NCBI GenBank assembly: GCA_937959095.1
Contig: CALGLY010000404.1
Coordinates: forward strand, 1-10,183
Length of the DNA: 10,183 nucleotides
Direction: 5' to 3'
From: an uncultured Saprospiraceae bacterium
GTDB taxonomy: Bacteria; Bacteroidota; Bacteroidia; Chitinophagales; Saprospiraceae
This document shows, one piece after another, positions 1 through 5,920 of this stretch. The position numbers and the translations under genes were made by a program. Under the pieces are notes generated by a model. It was not told where the DNA came from. It ran no database searches and saw nothing but the letters and a program-made list of their open reading frames with translations. Position 1 is the first letter of the stretch, and each line of letters begins with the position of its first letter.

Positions 1-981
1 ATAAATCCCTTTTTCTAGAGAATCTAAAGCAATAGCACCCATCTCAATTTCTTTTTTAGATACCGAATTTCGAGATGTAAATAAGCCAACGCCTCCTTCA
101 ATATTAGTAAAAGTTGGTGTTACTTGTGAGCTAGTAATACCCGTGTTAGCTTGTCGAATGCGGATAAATTCTACCAATTCTTCACCTCCTGCGGTCACTA
201 CAAACTCTATATTCTTAAATCGTCTAATCGTCGTTTCTGTAGGTTCTAGAGCGCCTTCCATAAAGCGATAGAAATCTTCTCCTAGTATGCTAATTTGCTC
301 TCTTGATGTTTCCGAAAAGTTGGTGCGTACTAAGCCCTCTGCTAGTGTCCATACCAATTGTCTATCCACAAATTCTGAATTACTCCCCTCTATCGACTCT
401 TCGATATTAATAAGCAGTCTAGCATCATAAATAAAAGCATTAGGATCAGCTCGCCATGCAAAACGTGCAGGACGCGTATATTCCCAGTTAAGTCTATTTC
501 CTGGTTGCCCATCTACTAGTGTCACATCTCCTACAATATTTGTTTCTGCACTCGCTACATTTTGGCTTTCACCTGTGTTGATGGTAAGTGTAAGTTGCTC
601 CCCGCTTTCTAATCGCTCATCATCTGGCAAGGTAAACTTATATAGATAGTTTGGATCAGTAGCAAAAACGCCCTCATCTCTCCCTATTCCTTCCTCAGCA
701 GCATTCACTCGCTCTAGTGTAATGGTAGAGTTGAATTTTGGTCGCTCCAACTGAACTAAAGCGTTACTATAATAAATAGAGTCCGTATTTTTTGCCAATT
801 CTAGTGCATTGGTCTCTGCATCTAGAAAGGCTTTCTCTACTCGAATATAATGTACATCATCTTTCAAGGAGAGCATGCCATATACAATTGGAATATCTTT
901 CCATTCATTCGTTAGATTCAACTCATTGGAGCATGTCCAGGTACATATTGCAAGAAGTAATAGTATGCTTAATTTTTTCAT
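1..981 (-). CDS. Surface lipoprotein, N-terminal 327 codons (DUF4249-like, partial)
   Basis: A reading frame open from the ATG at 979-981 to the window edge gives 327 residues without a stop, so the C-terminus is missing. It starts MKKLSILLLL, a hydrophobic export signal, followed by two cysteines (C13 and C17). C17 (TWTC-SNEL) is the likelier lipidation site, although neither is a textbook lipobox. The mature part is polar and looks all-beta, with no membrane segment. Near residues 291-304 it reads FTNIEGGVGLFTSR; the pattern NI-x-x-G-x-G-x-F is familiar from the ends of Bacteroidota DUF4249 lipoproteins. That family sits in the outer membrane and often lies near TonB-dependent receptors, so the unseen gene to the left could be informative. 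The family assignment is inference from these motifs; the CDS call is firm. A -7 box lies 61 bp upstream of the start. Confidence 0.85.
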   Translation of the reverse strand, partial: MKKLSILLLLAICTWTCSNELNLTNEWKDIPIVYGMLSLKDDVHYIRVEKAFLDAETNALELAKNTDSIYYSNALVQLERPKFNSTITLERVNAAEEGIGRDEGVFATDPNYLYKFTLPDDERLESGEQLTLTINTGESQNVASAETNIVGDVTLVDGQPGNRLNWEYTRPARFAWRADPNAFIYDARLLINIEESIEGSNSEFVDRQLVWTLAEGLVRTNFSETSREQISILGEDFYRFMEGALEPTETTIRRFKNIEFVVTAGGEELVEFIRIRQANTGITSSQVTPTFTNIEGGVGLFTSRNSVSKKEIEMGAIALDSLEKGIY

Positions 982-1041
982 GTTTATTTTCAGTCTAAAT
1001 ATTTGACAATCGAGTTGCTCAATCTTTTTTCAAAAGGCAGC

Positions 1042-1049
1042 CAAAGATA
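1042..1049 (-). promoter_or_regulatory. Candidate -7 promoter box for the leftward lipoprotein gene
   Basis: Read on the minus strand this is TATCTTTG, an exact match to the Bacteroidota -7 consensus TAnnTTTG, placed about 60 bp before the lipoprotein start. I could not find a TTG or TTTG -33 element at the usual 17-21 nt spacing, so only half of the promoter is supported. Confidence 0.4.
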
Positions 1050-1102
1050 GTTTTTTTGCTGAATTTGTTGATTATCCAAGTCTTCTAGTAGTGGGAAAGT
1101 TT

Positions 1103-1591
1103 CTAAATTTTGACATTTTGTTCTTTCCACATCTGCACTTCATCGCCTATTCGTATACGCCCTGCTTGTAATACCTTTGCCGTGATACCTCCATGTCCAC
1201 GCATTGCATTATAACCACCTAGACCAAGGTTCTTTTCCATTCGAGAGCAAGGATGACAATTGCCTGTAGTTTTAAGTAGCACGTCTCCTATTTGGAATGT
1301 TTTTTCTTTTAGTGCTAATAAATTAACGCCTGCCACTACAATATTGCGGCGTAGCAATTTTGGATCAATTGTTTCTTCTTTTAGAATATTTGCTACTGCT
1401 TTTAGGTGTTCTGCTTGTATAAGAGTCACCATACGCTTGCCTCCTGCTTTTCCGTAGTGGTCACCTTCTAAGCCTGTCTCTTCATGGACTTGTACTTCTT
1501 GTACTTCCTTTACTTCGCCTCTTTTTTCTGGACGTATTCCTATCCACTCTACTGTTCCTACTTGTGGCATGCTATCGAATAGTTCTTTCAT
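1103..1591 (-). CDS. MOSC-domain protein (sulfur-carrier / molybdenum cofactor sulfurase C-terminal-like)
   Basis: A 162-residue soluble protein that is essentially one MOSC domain. Visible hallmarks are TGLEGDHYGKAGGKRMVTLI (residues 39-58), LRRNIVVAGVNL (80-91), the cysteine motif GNCHPCSRME (110-119) and a closing HGGITAKVLQAGRIRIGDEV (133-152). In MOSC proteins the conserved cysteine (C112 or C115 here) is thought to carry sulfur or take part in Mo-cofactor or N-hydroxylated-compound reduction, as in YiiM, YuaD and mARC. This short stand-alone form has no ferredoxin or beta-barrel partner domain, so its physiological substrate is unknown. The ATG at 1591 is used; M8 is an alternative, but the residues before it keep a normal family N-terminus. 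The gap to the next leftward gene is 121 bp and holds a separate -7 box, so the two are probably transcribed separately. Confidence 0.9.
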   Translation of the reverse strand: MKELFDSMPQVGTVEWIGIRPEKRGEVKEVQEVQVHEETGLEGDHYGKAGGKRMVTLIQAEHLKAVANILKEETIDPKLLRRNIVVAGVNLLALKEKTFQIGDVLLKTTGNCHPCSRMEKNLGLGGYNAMRGHGGITAKVLQAGRIRIGDEVQMWKEQNVKI

Positions 1592-1859
1592 CTTGCTGGT
1601 ATAGTCATAGCACTTCGTACTATGTTAGTGATGTTGTCCCACTGGGACTTTGATATACTCTTTTGTCAAATCGTTAAGCTGCCGATTCCCTTATGTTAAA
1701 AACTTTAACGATACGTTCGTGCAACTCCTAATCAAAACGCTGGTCTTTGATGAATGTTGAAACGATTTAATTAAAGGGAGTAGTCTATTATTTGCCTACT
1801 CTCTTAAGGGACACGGGAATTTTCACCCGATTATTTTTGAATCCTCAATCTTATTAAAA
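1592..1859. other. Divergent intergenic spacer with three small inverted repeats
   Basis: This 268-bp spacer separates the leftward MOSC gene from the rightward barrel gene, so both promoters should lie here, yet I find no exact TAnnTTTG box on either strand. It contains an 8-bp inverted repeat, ATCGTTAA at 1670-1677 and TTAACGAT at 1705-1712; GTCCC-ACT-GGGAC at 1636-1648; and a 10-bp hairpin with one G-U pair, AAGGGAGTAG at 1774-1783 with CTACTCTCTT at 1796-1805. The last would sit in the 5' leader of the barrel gene. Their roles are unknown. Confidence 0.5.
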
Positions 1860-2498
1860 ATGAAGAATCTACAGCTTTTGATTTTGTGCTTTTTATGCAC
1901 AACAGGATTATTTGCACAACGAGACAATACCTTATTTAACGCTTCTGGTCGCTTTGGCGTATTTGGAGGACCTATTTTAGAATACTCTGACCTGAGTATT
2001 AATGGTGATATTAACTCAGGAGGCGGTGCTGGCTTGGTGCTTGGCAATGCATTCATAGGCGCGTATGGCTCTGGCGACTTAGATTGGAATGATGTAATAG
2101 AAGGTGAAGAAGTAAATGTTTCGTCAGGTCACGCTGGACTTTGGGTTGGTTATGTGCCTTATCAGTCTTCTGTTATTCACCCATATATCAGCACCCGAAT
2201 AGGGTGGGGCGCAGCCGATATTCAATTTACAGATGATAATTTCCGTACCAGTGAAAACTTTTTTGTACTCACCCCTGAAGCCGGTGTAGAGATAAATGTT
2301 TTTCGTTGGTTTAGAGTCGCTGGTACGGTAGGCTACCAATGGTACAACGGCTTGAACGATGCACCACAAATAGGGAATTGGGATGCGGATAATTTACATG
2401 CAGGTTTGGCATTGCGTTTTGGCTTTTTTGGGAAGGATAAAAACCGCAAAAACTGCCGCAAGAGATGCAACAAAAACCGTTTTAGAATGCCGTGGTAA
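1860..2498 (+). CDS. Small outer-membrane beta-barrel protein with a basic C-terminal tail
   Basis: A 212-residue exported protein. Residues 1-19 (MKNLQLLILCFLCTTGLFA) form a signal peptide, with cleavage expected after LFA. The remainder alternates hydrophobic and polar residues in strand-length stretches, such as AGLVLGNAFIGAYG, HAGLWVGYVPY, VIHPYISTRIGWGAA, FRVAGTVGYQWYNG and LHAGLALRFGFF. This is the pattern of an 8-strand OmpA/OprF-type barrel. Such proteins usually end at the last strand, but this one runs another 22 residues (from about 191) rich in Lys/Arg/Asn, with two cysteines and a final Trp. I cannot name a specific family or ligand. There is no Shine-Dalgarno site; the ATG follows an A/T-rich leader, as is normal in this phylum. 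The next gene starts 61 bp downstream with no terminator between them, so the two may share a transcript. Confidence 0.85.
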   Translation: MKNLQLLILCFLCTTGLFAQRDNTLFNASGRFGVFGGPILEYSDLSINGDINSGGGAGLVLGNAFIGAYGSGDLDWNDVIEGEEVNVSSGHAGLWVGYVPYQSSVIHPYISTRIGWGAADIQFTDDNFRTSENFFVLTPEAGVEINVFRWFRVAGTVGYQWYNGLNDAPQIGNWDADNLHAGLALRFGFFGKDKNRKNCRKRCNKNRFRMPW

Positions 2499-2559
2499 AC
2501 GGGATTGCCTTTCCTTTAAAAACCTGATTGTTTTATAAAAAGTAAAAAAATAAACTACA

Positions 2560-3276
2560 ATGAATAACTTAAAATTCTTATTGATCTTAGCAATAGCAGC
2601 CTTTTCTTTAACAAGCTGCGAATTTGATGAAATTTGTGAAGCAGGCGAAGGACCAACCGTTACGAAGGAACTCGAACTAGTTGAGTTTCATAGCCTTGAA
2701 TTGAATGTTTCTGCGGATGTATTTATTACACAAGGTTCAGAATTTAAAGTAGTAGCGGAAGGACAAGAAAATATCATTGATTTACTAGAAACAAGCGTGC
2801 GAAGCGGTACATGGGAAGTAGAATTTGATAGAAACTGTGTTCGTGGACATAATGGATTAAGTATTTTTGTAACAATGCCTTCTGTAGAGCGATTGCAAGT
2901 GAAAGGTAGCGGTAATATCACGAGCGAAAATGTGCTAGAAGGAGAATTATTAGAACTAAAGATAAGTGGTTCTGGTGATATGGATTTAGCCGTAAAGACA
3001 CAAGAATTAACAGCTCGTATCGAAGGATCAGGTAGTACTAAGTTGGAAGGTACAACGGATGATTTGGATGTAGTGATTCGTGGTTCTGGCGATGTGAAAG
3101 CATTCGATTTGGAAGCTCTTCGTGCAAGTGTAAATGTAGGCGGCTCTGGTGATGTGGAACTGAATGTGGAAGAATTTCTAGATGTAACGATCAATGGCAG
3201 CGGCGATGTATTCTTTAGAGGAAATCCGCAAACAGATGTAACGATCAATGGTAGTGGCGATGTGCGTGGCGTATAG
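2560..3276 (+). CDS. GIN-domain lipoprotein (DUF2807, putative auto-transporter adhesin head domain)
   Basis: A 238-residue lipoprotein. Residues 1-20 carry a signal ending in a clear lipobox, LTSC, with C20 as the lipidated cysteine. The mature part opens with the typical DUF2807 beginning (FHSLELNVSADVFITQGSEF, 43-62) and then has seven GSGD/N/S turns, at about 116, 137, 156, 175, 195, 213 and 231, spaced 18-21 residues apart. This describes a right-handed beta-solenoid with one Gly-Ser-Gly turn per rung. Proteins of this family are abundant on Bacteroidota surfaces; the adhesin label is historical and no function is proven. The last two rungs, DVTINGSGDV repeated, are encoded by nearly identical DNA 54 bp apart, which points to recent duplication of a rung. 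A strong terminator follows the stop. The long antisense frame inside this gene is a shadow of its repetitive codons. Confidence 0.93.
   Translation: MNNLKFLLILAIAAFSLTSCEFDEICEAGEGPTVTKELELVEFHSLELNVSADVFITQGSEFKVVAEGQENIIDLLETSVRSGTWEVEFDRNCVRGHNGLSIFVTMPSVERLQVKGSGNITSENVLEGELLELKISGSGDMDLAVKTQELTARIEGSGSTKLEGTTDDLDVVIRGSGDVKAFDLEALRASVNVGGSGDVELNVEEFLDVTINGSGDVFFRGNPQTDVTINGSGDVRGV
3181..3263 (+). repeat. 29-bp direct repeat encoding two solenoid rungs
   Basis: Positions 3181-3209 and 3235-3263 are the same 29-bp sequence with two C/T differences, both silent. They lie exactly 54 bp (18 codons) apart, in frame, at the end of the GIN-domain gene. This is direct evidence for in-frame duplication of one beta-solenoid turn. 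Confidence 0.85.
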
Positions 3277-3314
3277 CCTTGGATTGATGTATAGTAAACA
3301 AGATTTATAAAATA

Positions 3315-3347
3315 ACGGAGATGCATAGATATGTGTCTCCGTTTTTT
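3315..3347 (+). terminator. Rho-independent terminator after the GIN-domain gene
   Basis: A 12-bp stem, ACGGAGATGCAT at 3315-3326 with ATGTGTCTCCGT at 3331-3342 (two G-U pairs), encloses a 4-nt loop and runs directly into six T residues (3342-3347). It lies 38 bp after the stop of the GIN-domain lipoprotein gene. Confidence 0.85.
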
Positions 3348-3386
3348 ATTTCTAAAATAATAAGCCTTTCTTCGTTTTGGTCAACG

Positions 3387-3417
3387 AAAAAAGCCTCGTC
3401 TATAAGACAAAGCTTTT
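3387..3417 (-). terminator. Rho-independent terminator of the tRNA-Met gene
   Basis: On the minus strand AAAAGCTTTGTC pairs with GACGAGGCTTTT across a TTATA loop (12 bp), followed by a run of six T residues. Two pairs are G-U only when read on the minus strand and would be C-A mismatches on the plus strand, so the structure is oriented leftward. It begins 7 nt beyond the 3' end of the tRNA. Confidence 0.75.
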
Positions 3418-3423
3418 ATTTCG

Positions 3424-3497
3424 TAGCGTGGGGGGGACCCGAACCCCCGACCTCAGGATTATGAATCCTGCGCTCTAACCACCTGAGCTACCGCGCC
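3424..3497 (-). tRNA. tRNA-Met (anticodon CAU), elongator type
   Basis: A 74-nt cloverleaf reads on the minus strand. The D arm starts TAGCTCAGGTGGTTAGAGC. The anticodon stem is CAGGA/TCCTG around TTCATAA, giving anticodon CAU; the variable loop is AGGTC, and the T arm is GGGGG-TTCGGGT-CCCCC. The discriminator is A and CCA is not encoded. The D and anticodon arms resemble elongator tRNA-Met more than initiator or the CAU isoleucine tRNA, but elongator against Ile2 cannot be settled from sequence alone. Two features are unusual. The acceptor stem GGCGCGG pairs with CCACGCT with a C5-A68 mismatch and a terminal G1-U72 wobble, and T-loop position 58 reads G instead of the near-invariant A. The gene has its own promoter and terminator. 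Confidence 0.9.
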
Positions 3498-3515
3498 ATC
3501 CCAAAAATTGGAACG

Positions 3516-3546
3516 CAAAGGTAAGTTTTAGATTGCAGTTTAGCAA
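3516..3546 (-). promoter_or_regulatory. Promoter of the tRNA-Met gene (TTG-N20-TACCTTTG)
   Basis: On the minus strand TTG (3544-3546) is followed after 20 nt by TACCTTTG (3516-3523), a full match to the Bacteroidota sigma-ABfr-type promoter (TTTG or TTG, about 19 nt, TAnnTTTG). The -7 box ends 18 nt before the first base of the tRNA. Confidence 0.7.
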
Positions 3547-3606
3547 GCAGTACTCCAAATAAAATTCGTACTTTGCCTTTCTTTTTTCAGTAATCGAGTC
3601 GAAATC

Positions 3607-4494
3607 ATGCTTCCTAGTCGGGTTTATCCATCGAAGGTTATTTTATTGGGCGAATATTCTGTGATACAAGCTGCTCAAGCGGTAGCGATACCTGCACGAC
3701 AGTTTTCGGGACGGTGGCAGTGGGCCGCATCCGATTCGCAGCAGTATATTCGGAACTTATGGAGCTATATGCATGAGCTACAAATTGCTGGAAAACTCCT
3801 TTTTTCCTTCGATGCCGCGCGTATGAAGGCAGCTTTGGCAGAAGATTTATTTTTGGAATCCAATATTCCTATTGGCTATGGCTTGGGGAGCTCGGGTGCG
3901 TTGTGTGCTGCGGTCTATGATAGTTTTGCCCTAGAAAAAACGACCGATTGGAAACAACTGAAAGCCATCTTCGCGCAGCTCGAAAGCCATTTTCATGGAG
4001 CTAGTTCTGGTACGGATCCTTTGATTAGTTACGTCAATGAGGCGGTGCATATCGCGGATGCGAGCATTCAAGCTTGTACTATCCCGAAGTTAGAAGAAGA
4101 ACGTTGTTTCTTTTTACTCAATTCGGGGAAGGCGCGGAAGAGTGAGCCTTTCATACAATGGTTTGTAGCGCAATCGAAGAAAGTTACTTATCAAACTGCT
4201 CTAAAAAAGGTCTTAGTTCCTGCCGTAGATGCTGCTATCGCAAGTCTTTTGAGTGAAGAGCGTAGCCATTTATTTCAGCAATTCCATACTATTAGTGAAT
4301 TCCAATACCAATATTTTCAGCCCATGGTCACGGATGCTTTACGTCCGCTTTGGAAAGTAGGCTTAGAAAGTTCCTATTTCAAGCTCAAACTCTGTGGTGC
4401 AGGCGGTGGAGGTTTTTTTCTTGGCATTACCAATGATTGGGAACGCTTGCAGGCGAGTATTTCCGATTTTGATTTGGAGAAATTGATGGTATAA
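3607..4494 (+). CDS. GHMP kinase, probable mevalonate kinase
   Basis: A 295-residue cytosolic kinase with all three GHMP motifs. Motif 1 is YPSKVILLGEYSVIQ (residues 7-21, with K10 matching the substrate lysine of mevalonate kinases). The glycine-rich ATP loop is IPIGYGLGSSGALCAAVY (87-104). HGASSGTDPLISY (130-142) contains D137 in the place of the catalytic aspartate, and motif 3 is LCGAGGGGFFLG (262-273). The form GYGLGSSGA followed by HGxSSGxDP is typical of Bacteroidota mevalonate kinase homologues, which phosphorylate mevalonate with ATP on the way to isopentenyl diphosphate. At 295 residues it is slightly short for the family but not truncated. No HMG-CoA reductase, phosphomevalonate kinase or diphosphomevalonate decarboxylase gene lies next to it. 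Another GHMP substrate cannot be excluded. A near-consensus -7 box, TACTTTG (3569-3575, one base short of TAnnTTTG), lies 31 bp before the ATG and close behind the divergent tRNA promoter. Confidence 0.85.
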   Translation: MLPSRVYPSKVILLGEYSVIQAAQAVAIPARQFSGRWQWAASDSQQYIRNLWSYMHELQIAGKLLFSFDAARMKAALAEDLFLESNIPIGYGLGSSGALCAAVYDSFALEKTTDWKQLKAIFAQLESHFHGASSGTDPLISYVNEAVHIADASIQACTIPKLEEERCFFLLNSGKARKSEPFIQWFVAQSKKVTYQTALKKVLVPAVDAAIASLLSEERSHLFQQFHTISEFQYQYFQPMVTDALRPLWKVGLESSYFKLKLCGAGGGGFFLGITNDWERLQASISDFDLEKLMV

Positions 4495-4724
4495 ATAAAG
4501 GTCTTTAGCGTATTCGTCTTTGGTCTTCAGAAACGTACTTTCCTCACCTCTTCCCTAAATTGTGACACCTTCCTGCTCTATTAGTCTACAAAACAGAAGC
4601 ATTAGTAGATTGAAGTAGAACTTTATGTCACTTCATATTTTATTACTTTTGTGTTGACGATGATGAAAAGCAATTGGCTTCATCGAAAATCAATACAAAA
4701 CGAAAATTAAATTCAAATTAATTC
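4495..4724. other. Intergenic spacer before lemA
   Basis: This 230-bp spacer has no credible ORF. Its left part shows no clear terminator for the GHMP kinase gene. Its right part holds the probable lemA promoter and a leader with a small bulged hairpin (GATGAA and GC pairing with GC and TTCATC, about 4661-4685). Confidence 0.5.
4622..4651 (+). promoter_or_regulatory. Probable promoter of the lemA-TPM-TPM cluster
   Basis: TACTTTTG at 4644-4651 matches the Bacteroidota -7 consensus TAnnTTTG exactly. A near-match to the -33 element, TTTA (4622-4625), stands 18 nt upstream. Transcription from here would give lemA a leader of roughly 65 nt. Confidence 0.5.
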
Positions 4725-5324
4725 ATGGGAAGAAGTATCATTTTACTCGTATTAGTCGGTCTAGGTTTATTATTCTTGATGGGTGGGTGCAATACCTACA
4801 ACAACCTAGTCGTGAAGGATGAAGGCGTGAATCAAGCATGGGGAAATGTCCAAAGTGCTTATCAGCGTCGGGCAGACCTAGTACCGCAACTCGTAAACAC
4901 CGTGAAAGGGGTGGCAGAATTCGAGAAATCTACGATCACCGCAGTAGTGGAAGCGCGTTCTAAGGCGACATCTATTCAGATTGATCCAAGTAATATTACA
5001 CCAGCACAGTTGAAGCAATTTCAGCAAGCACAATCAGGCTTAAGTTCTTCATTGAGTCGGCTTTTAGCTACTTTTGAACGCTATCCAGAACTGAAGGCTA
5101 CAGCGAACTTCCGCGACTTGCAAACGCAACTGGAAGGCACAGAAAATCGTATCAAAGTAGAGCGAGATCGCTTCAATGAAGCATCAACGAACTATAATAT
5201 TTCTGTACGAAAGTTTCCTGCGGCAATTTGGGCAGGTATCTTTGGCTTTGGGCAGCGTCCGCAATTTGAAGCAGAGCAAGGCGCACAAGATGCTCCAGAA
5301 GTCAATTTTGATTTCGGGAAATAG
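4725..5324 (+). CDS. lemA: LemA family membrane protein
   Basis: A 199-residue protein with one N-terminal membrane segment (residues 4-21, IILLVLVGLGLLFLMGGC), followed by the LemA core: CNTYNNLVVKDEGVNQAWGN (22-41), VQSAYQRRADLVPQLVNTVK (42-61) and a long helical region ending in ERDRFNEASTNYN (146-158). It closes with the usual FPAAIWAGIFGF and a short acidic tail. Length and motif order are normal for the family. LemA proteins are anchored helical-bundle proteins found across bacteria; their molecular role is not established. C22 after MGG is only loosely lipobox-like, so I treat the N-terminus as a membrane anchor. Two TPM-domain genes follow on the same strand, a standard arrangement in Bacteroidota. 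There is no Shine-Dalgarno site; the ATG follows an AAATTAATTC leader. Confidence 0.95.
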   Translation: MGRSIILLVLVGLGLLFLMGGCNTYNNLVVKDEGVNQAWGNVQSAYQRRADLVPQLVNTVKGVAEFEKSTITAVVEARSKATSIQIDPSNITPAQLKQFQQAQSGLSSSLSRLLATFERYPELKATANFRDLQTQLEGTENRIKVERDRFNEASTNYNISVRKFPAAIWAGIFGFGQRPQFEAEQGAQDAPEVNFDFGK

Positions 5325-5339
5325 TAGTTTTGAGAAACG

Positions 5340-5429
5340 GTTGAATTGCTAAGAGCATGTTTGGAATTTTCAGTTCATAAAAATCCAAACATGCTCTAAA
5401 TTGTCTAAAAAACAGTTAGGCAATTCAAC
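5340..5429. repeat. Nested inverted repeat between lemA and the first TPM gene
   Basis: The inner arms are a perfect 14-bp pair, AGAGCATGTTTGGA (5352-5365) with TCCAAACATGCTCT (5384-5397). After one A-A mismatch they continue with TTTT/AAAA around an 8-nt loop. The outer arms are a perfect 10-bp pair, GTTGAATTGC (5340-5349) and GCAATTCAAC (5420-5429). The outer right arm continues into short repeated words (AACAGTTTAACAATTTAACAG, split at about 5428-5447) up to the next start codon. It has no T run after the stem, so it is not a standard terminator, but it could attenuate read-through or stabilise the lemA 3' end. Confidence 0.8.
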
Positions 5430-5451
5430 AGTTTAACAATTTAACAGCAAT

Positions 5452-5892
5452 ATGATTGACTTTTTTACAGAACACGAAGGTCGCTTGATTATAGACTCTA
5501 TTCGTTCCGCAGAGCTTAATACGAGTGGAGAAATACGGGTGCATCTCGAAGCAGACTGCAAGGGTAATATATTGGCGGAAGCCGAAAAAACCTTCTATTC
5601 CTTAGATATGGATAGTACCCAGAATAAGAATGGGGTACTTTTCTTTTTAGCCCCTGAACGCAAAGAATTTGCCGTTATAGGCGATTCTGGTATTAATGAT
5701 TTAGTGCCAGATGATTTTTGGGATGATATTAAAGAAGTTATCATCGCACATTTTAAGCAAAAAGCCTACGCAGAGGGAATTTGTAGAGGTGTAGAGCGAG
5801 TAGGGGAGAAGCTAAAGATTTATTTCCCGTATCAGGAAGATGATGTAAATGAACTCCCTGATGAAATTTCTTATGGAGGGAAGAAAAAATGA
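5452..5892 (+). CDS. TPM-domain protein, soluble (DUF477 family)
   Basis: A 146-residue protein made almost entirely of one TPM domain, with neither signal peptide nor membrane segment. Characteristic stretches are LNTSGEIRVHLE (22-33), NGVLFFLAPERKEFAVIGDS (60-79), INDLVPDDFWDDI (81-93) and a terminal GICRGVERVGEKLKIYFP (109-126). The TPM fold (after TLP18.3, Psb32 and MOLO-1) is a small alpha/beta domain. Plant members have been linked to photosystem II repair and weak phosphatase activity, but a bacterial function is not proven. Here it is the middle gene of lemA-TPM-TPM, 127 bp after lemA and 28 bp before the membrane-bound TPM protein, so it is presumably the cytosolic partner of that pair. 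The C-terminus is a short acidic then lysine-rich tail. Confidence 0.92.
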   Translation: MIDFFTEHEGRLIIDSIRSAELNTSGEIRVHLEADCKGNILAEAEKTFYSLDMDSTQNKNGVLFFLAPERKEFAVIGDSGINDLVPDDFWDDIKEVIIAHFKQKAYAEGICRGVERVGEKLKIYFPYQEDDVNELPDEISYGGKKK

Positions 5893-5908
5893 TAAGTTGC
5901 TTATCATT
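5888..5908. repeat. 9-bp hairpin over the stop codon between the TPM genes
   Basis: AATGATAAG (5888-5896) and CTTATCATT (5900-5908) pair perfectly around TTG. The hairpin includes the TGA stop of the first TPM gene and ends 12 bp before the start of the second. With no T run and a 28-bp gap it more likely influences translation or mRNA processing than ends transcription. Confidence 0.6.
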
Positions 5909-5920
5909 CAATAAAAAAAT

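Noticed and set aside
792..998. 68-codon plus-strand ORF opposite the first lipoprotein
   Set aside because: It lies antisense inside a clear coding frame with export signal and has no features of its own.
1670..1712. The 8-bp inverted repeat as a terminator for either divergent gene
   Set aside because: It lies upstream of both genes, has a long loop and no T run, so a terminator reading is not supported. It is recorded only as a spacer feature.
2688..3326. 212-codon minus-strand ORF opposite the GIN-domain lipoprotein gene
   Set aside because: It is a shadow of the repetitive GSGD-encoding codons. It is rich in Ser/Pro/Thr with no domain, while the plus strand has a clear lipobox and family motifs.
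5398..5447. Short AAC/TTTAAC word repeats as a CRISPR array
   Set aside because: The units are under 12 bp, irregular, and have no spacers of constant length.
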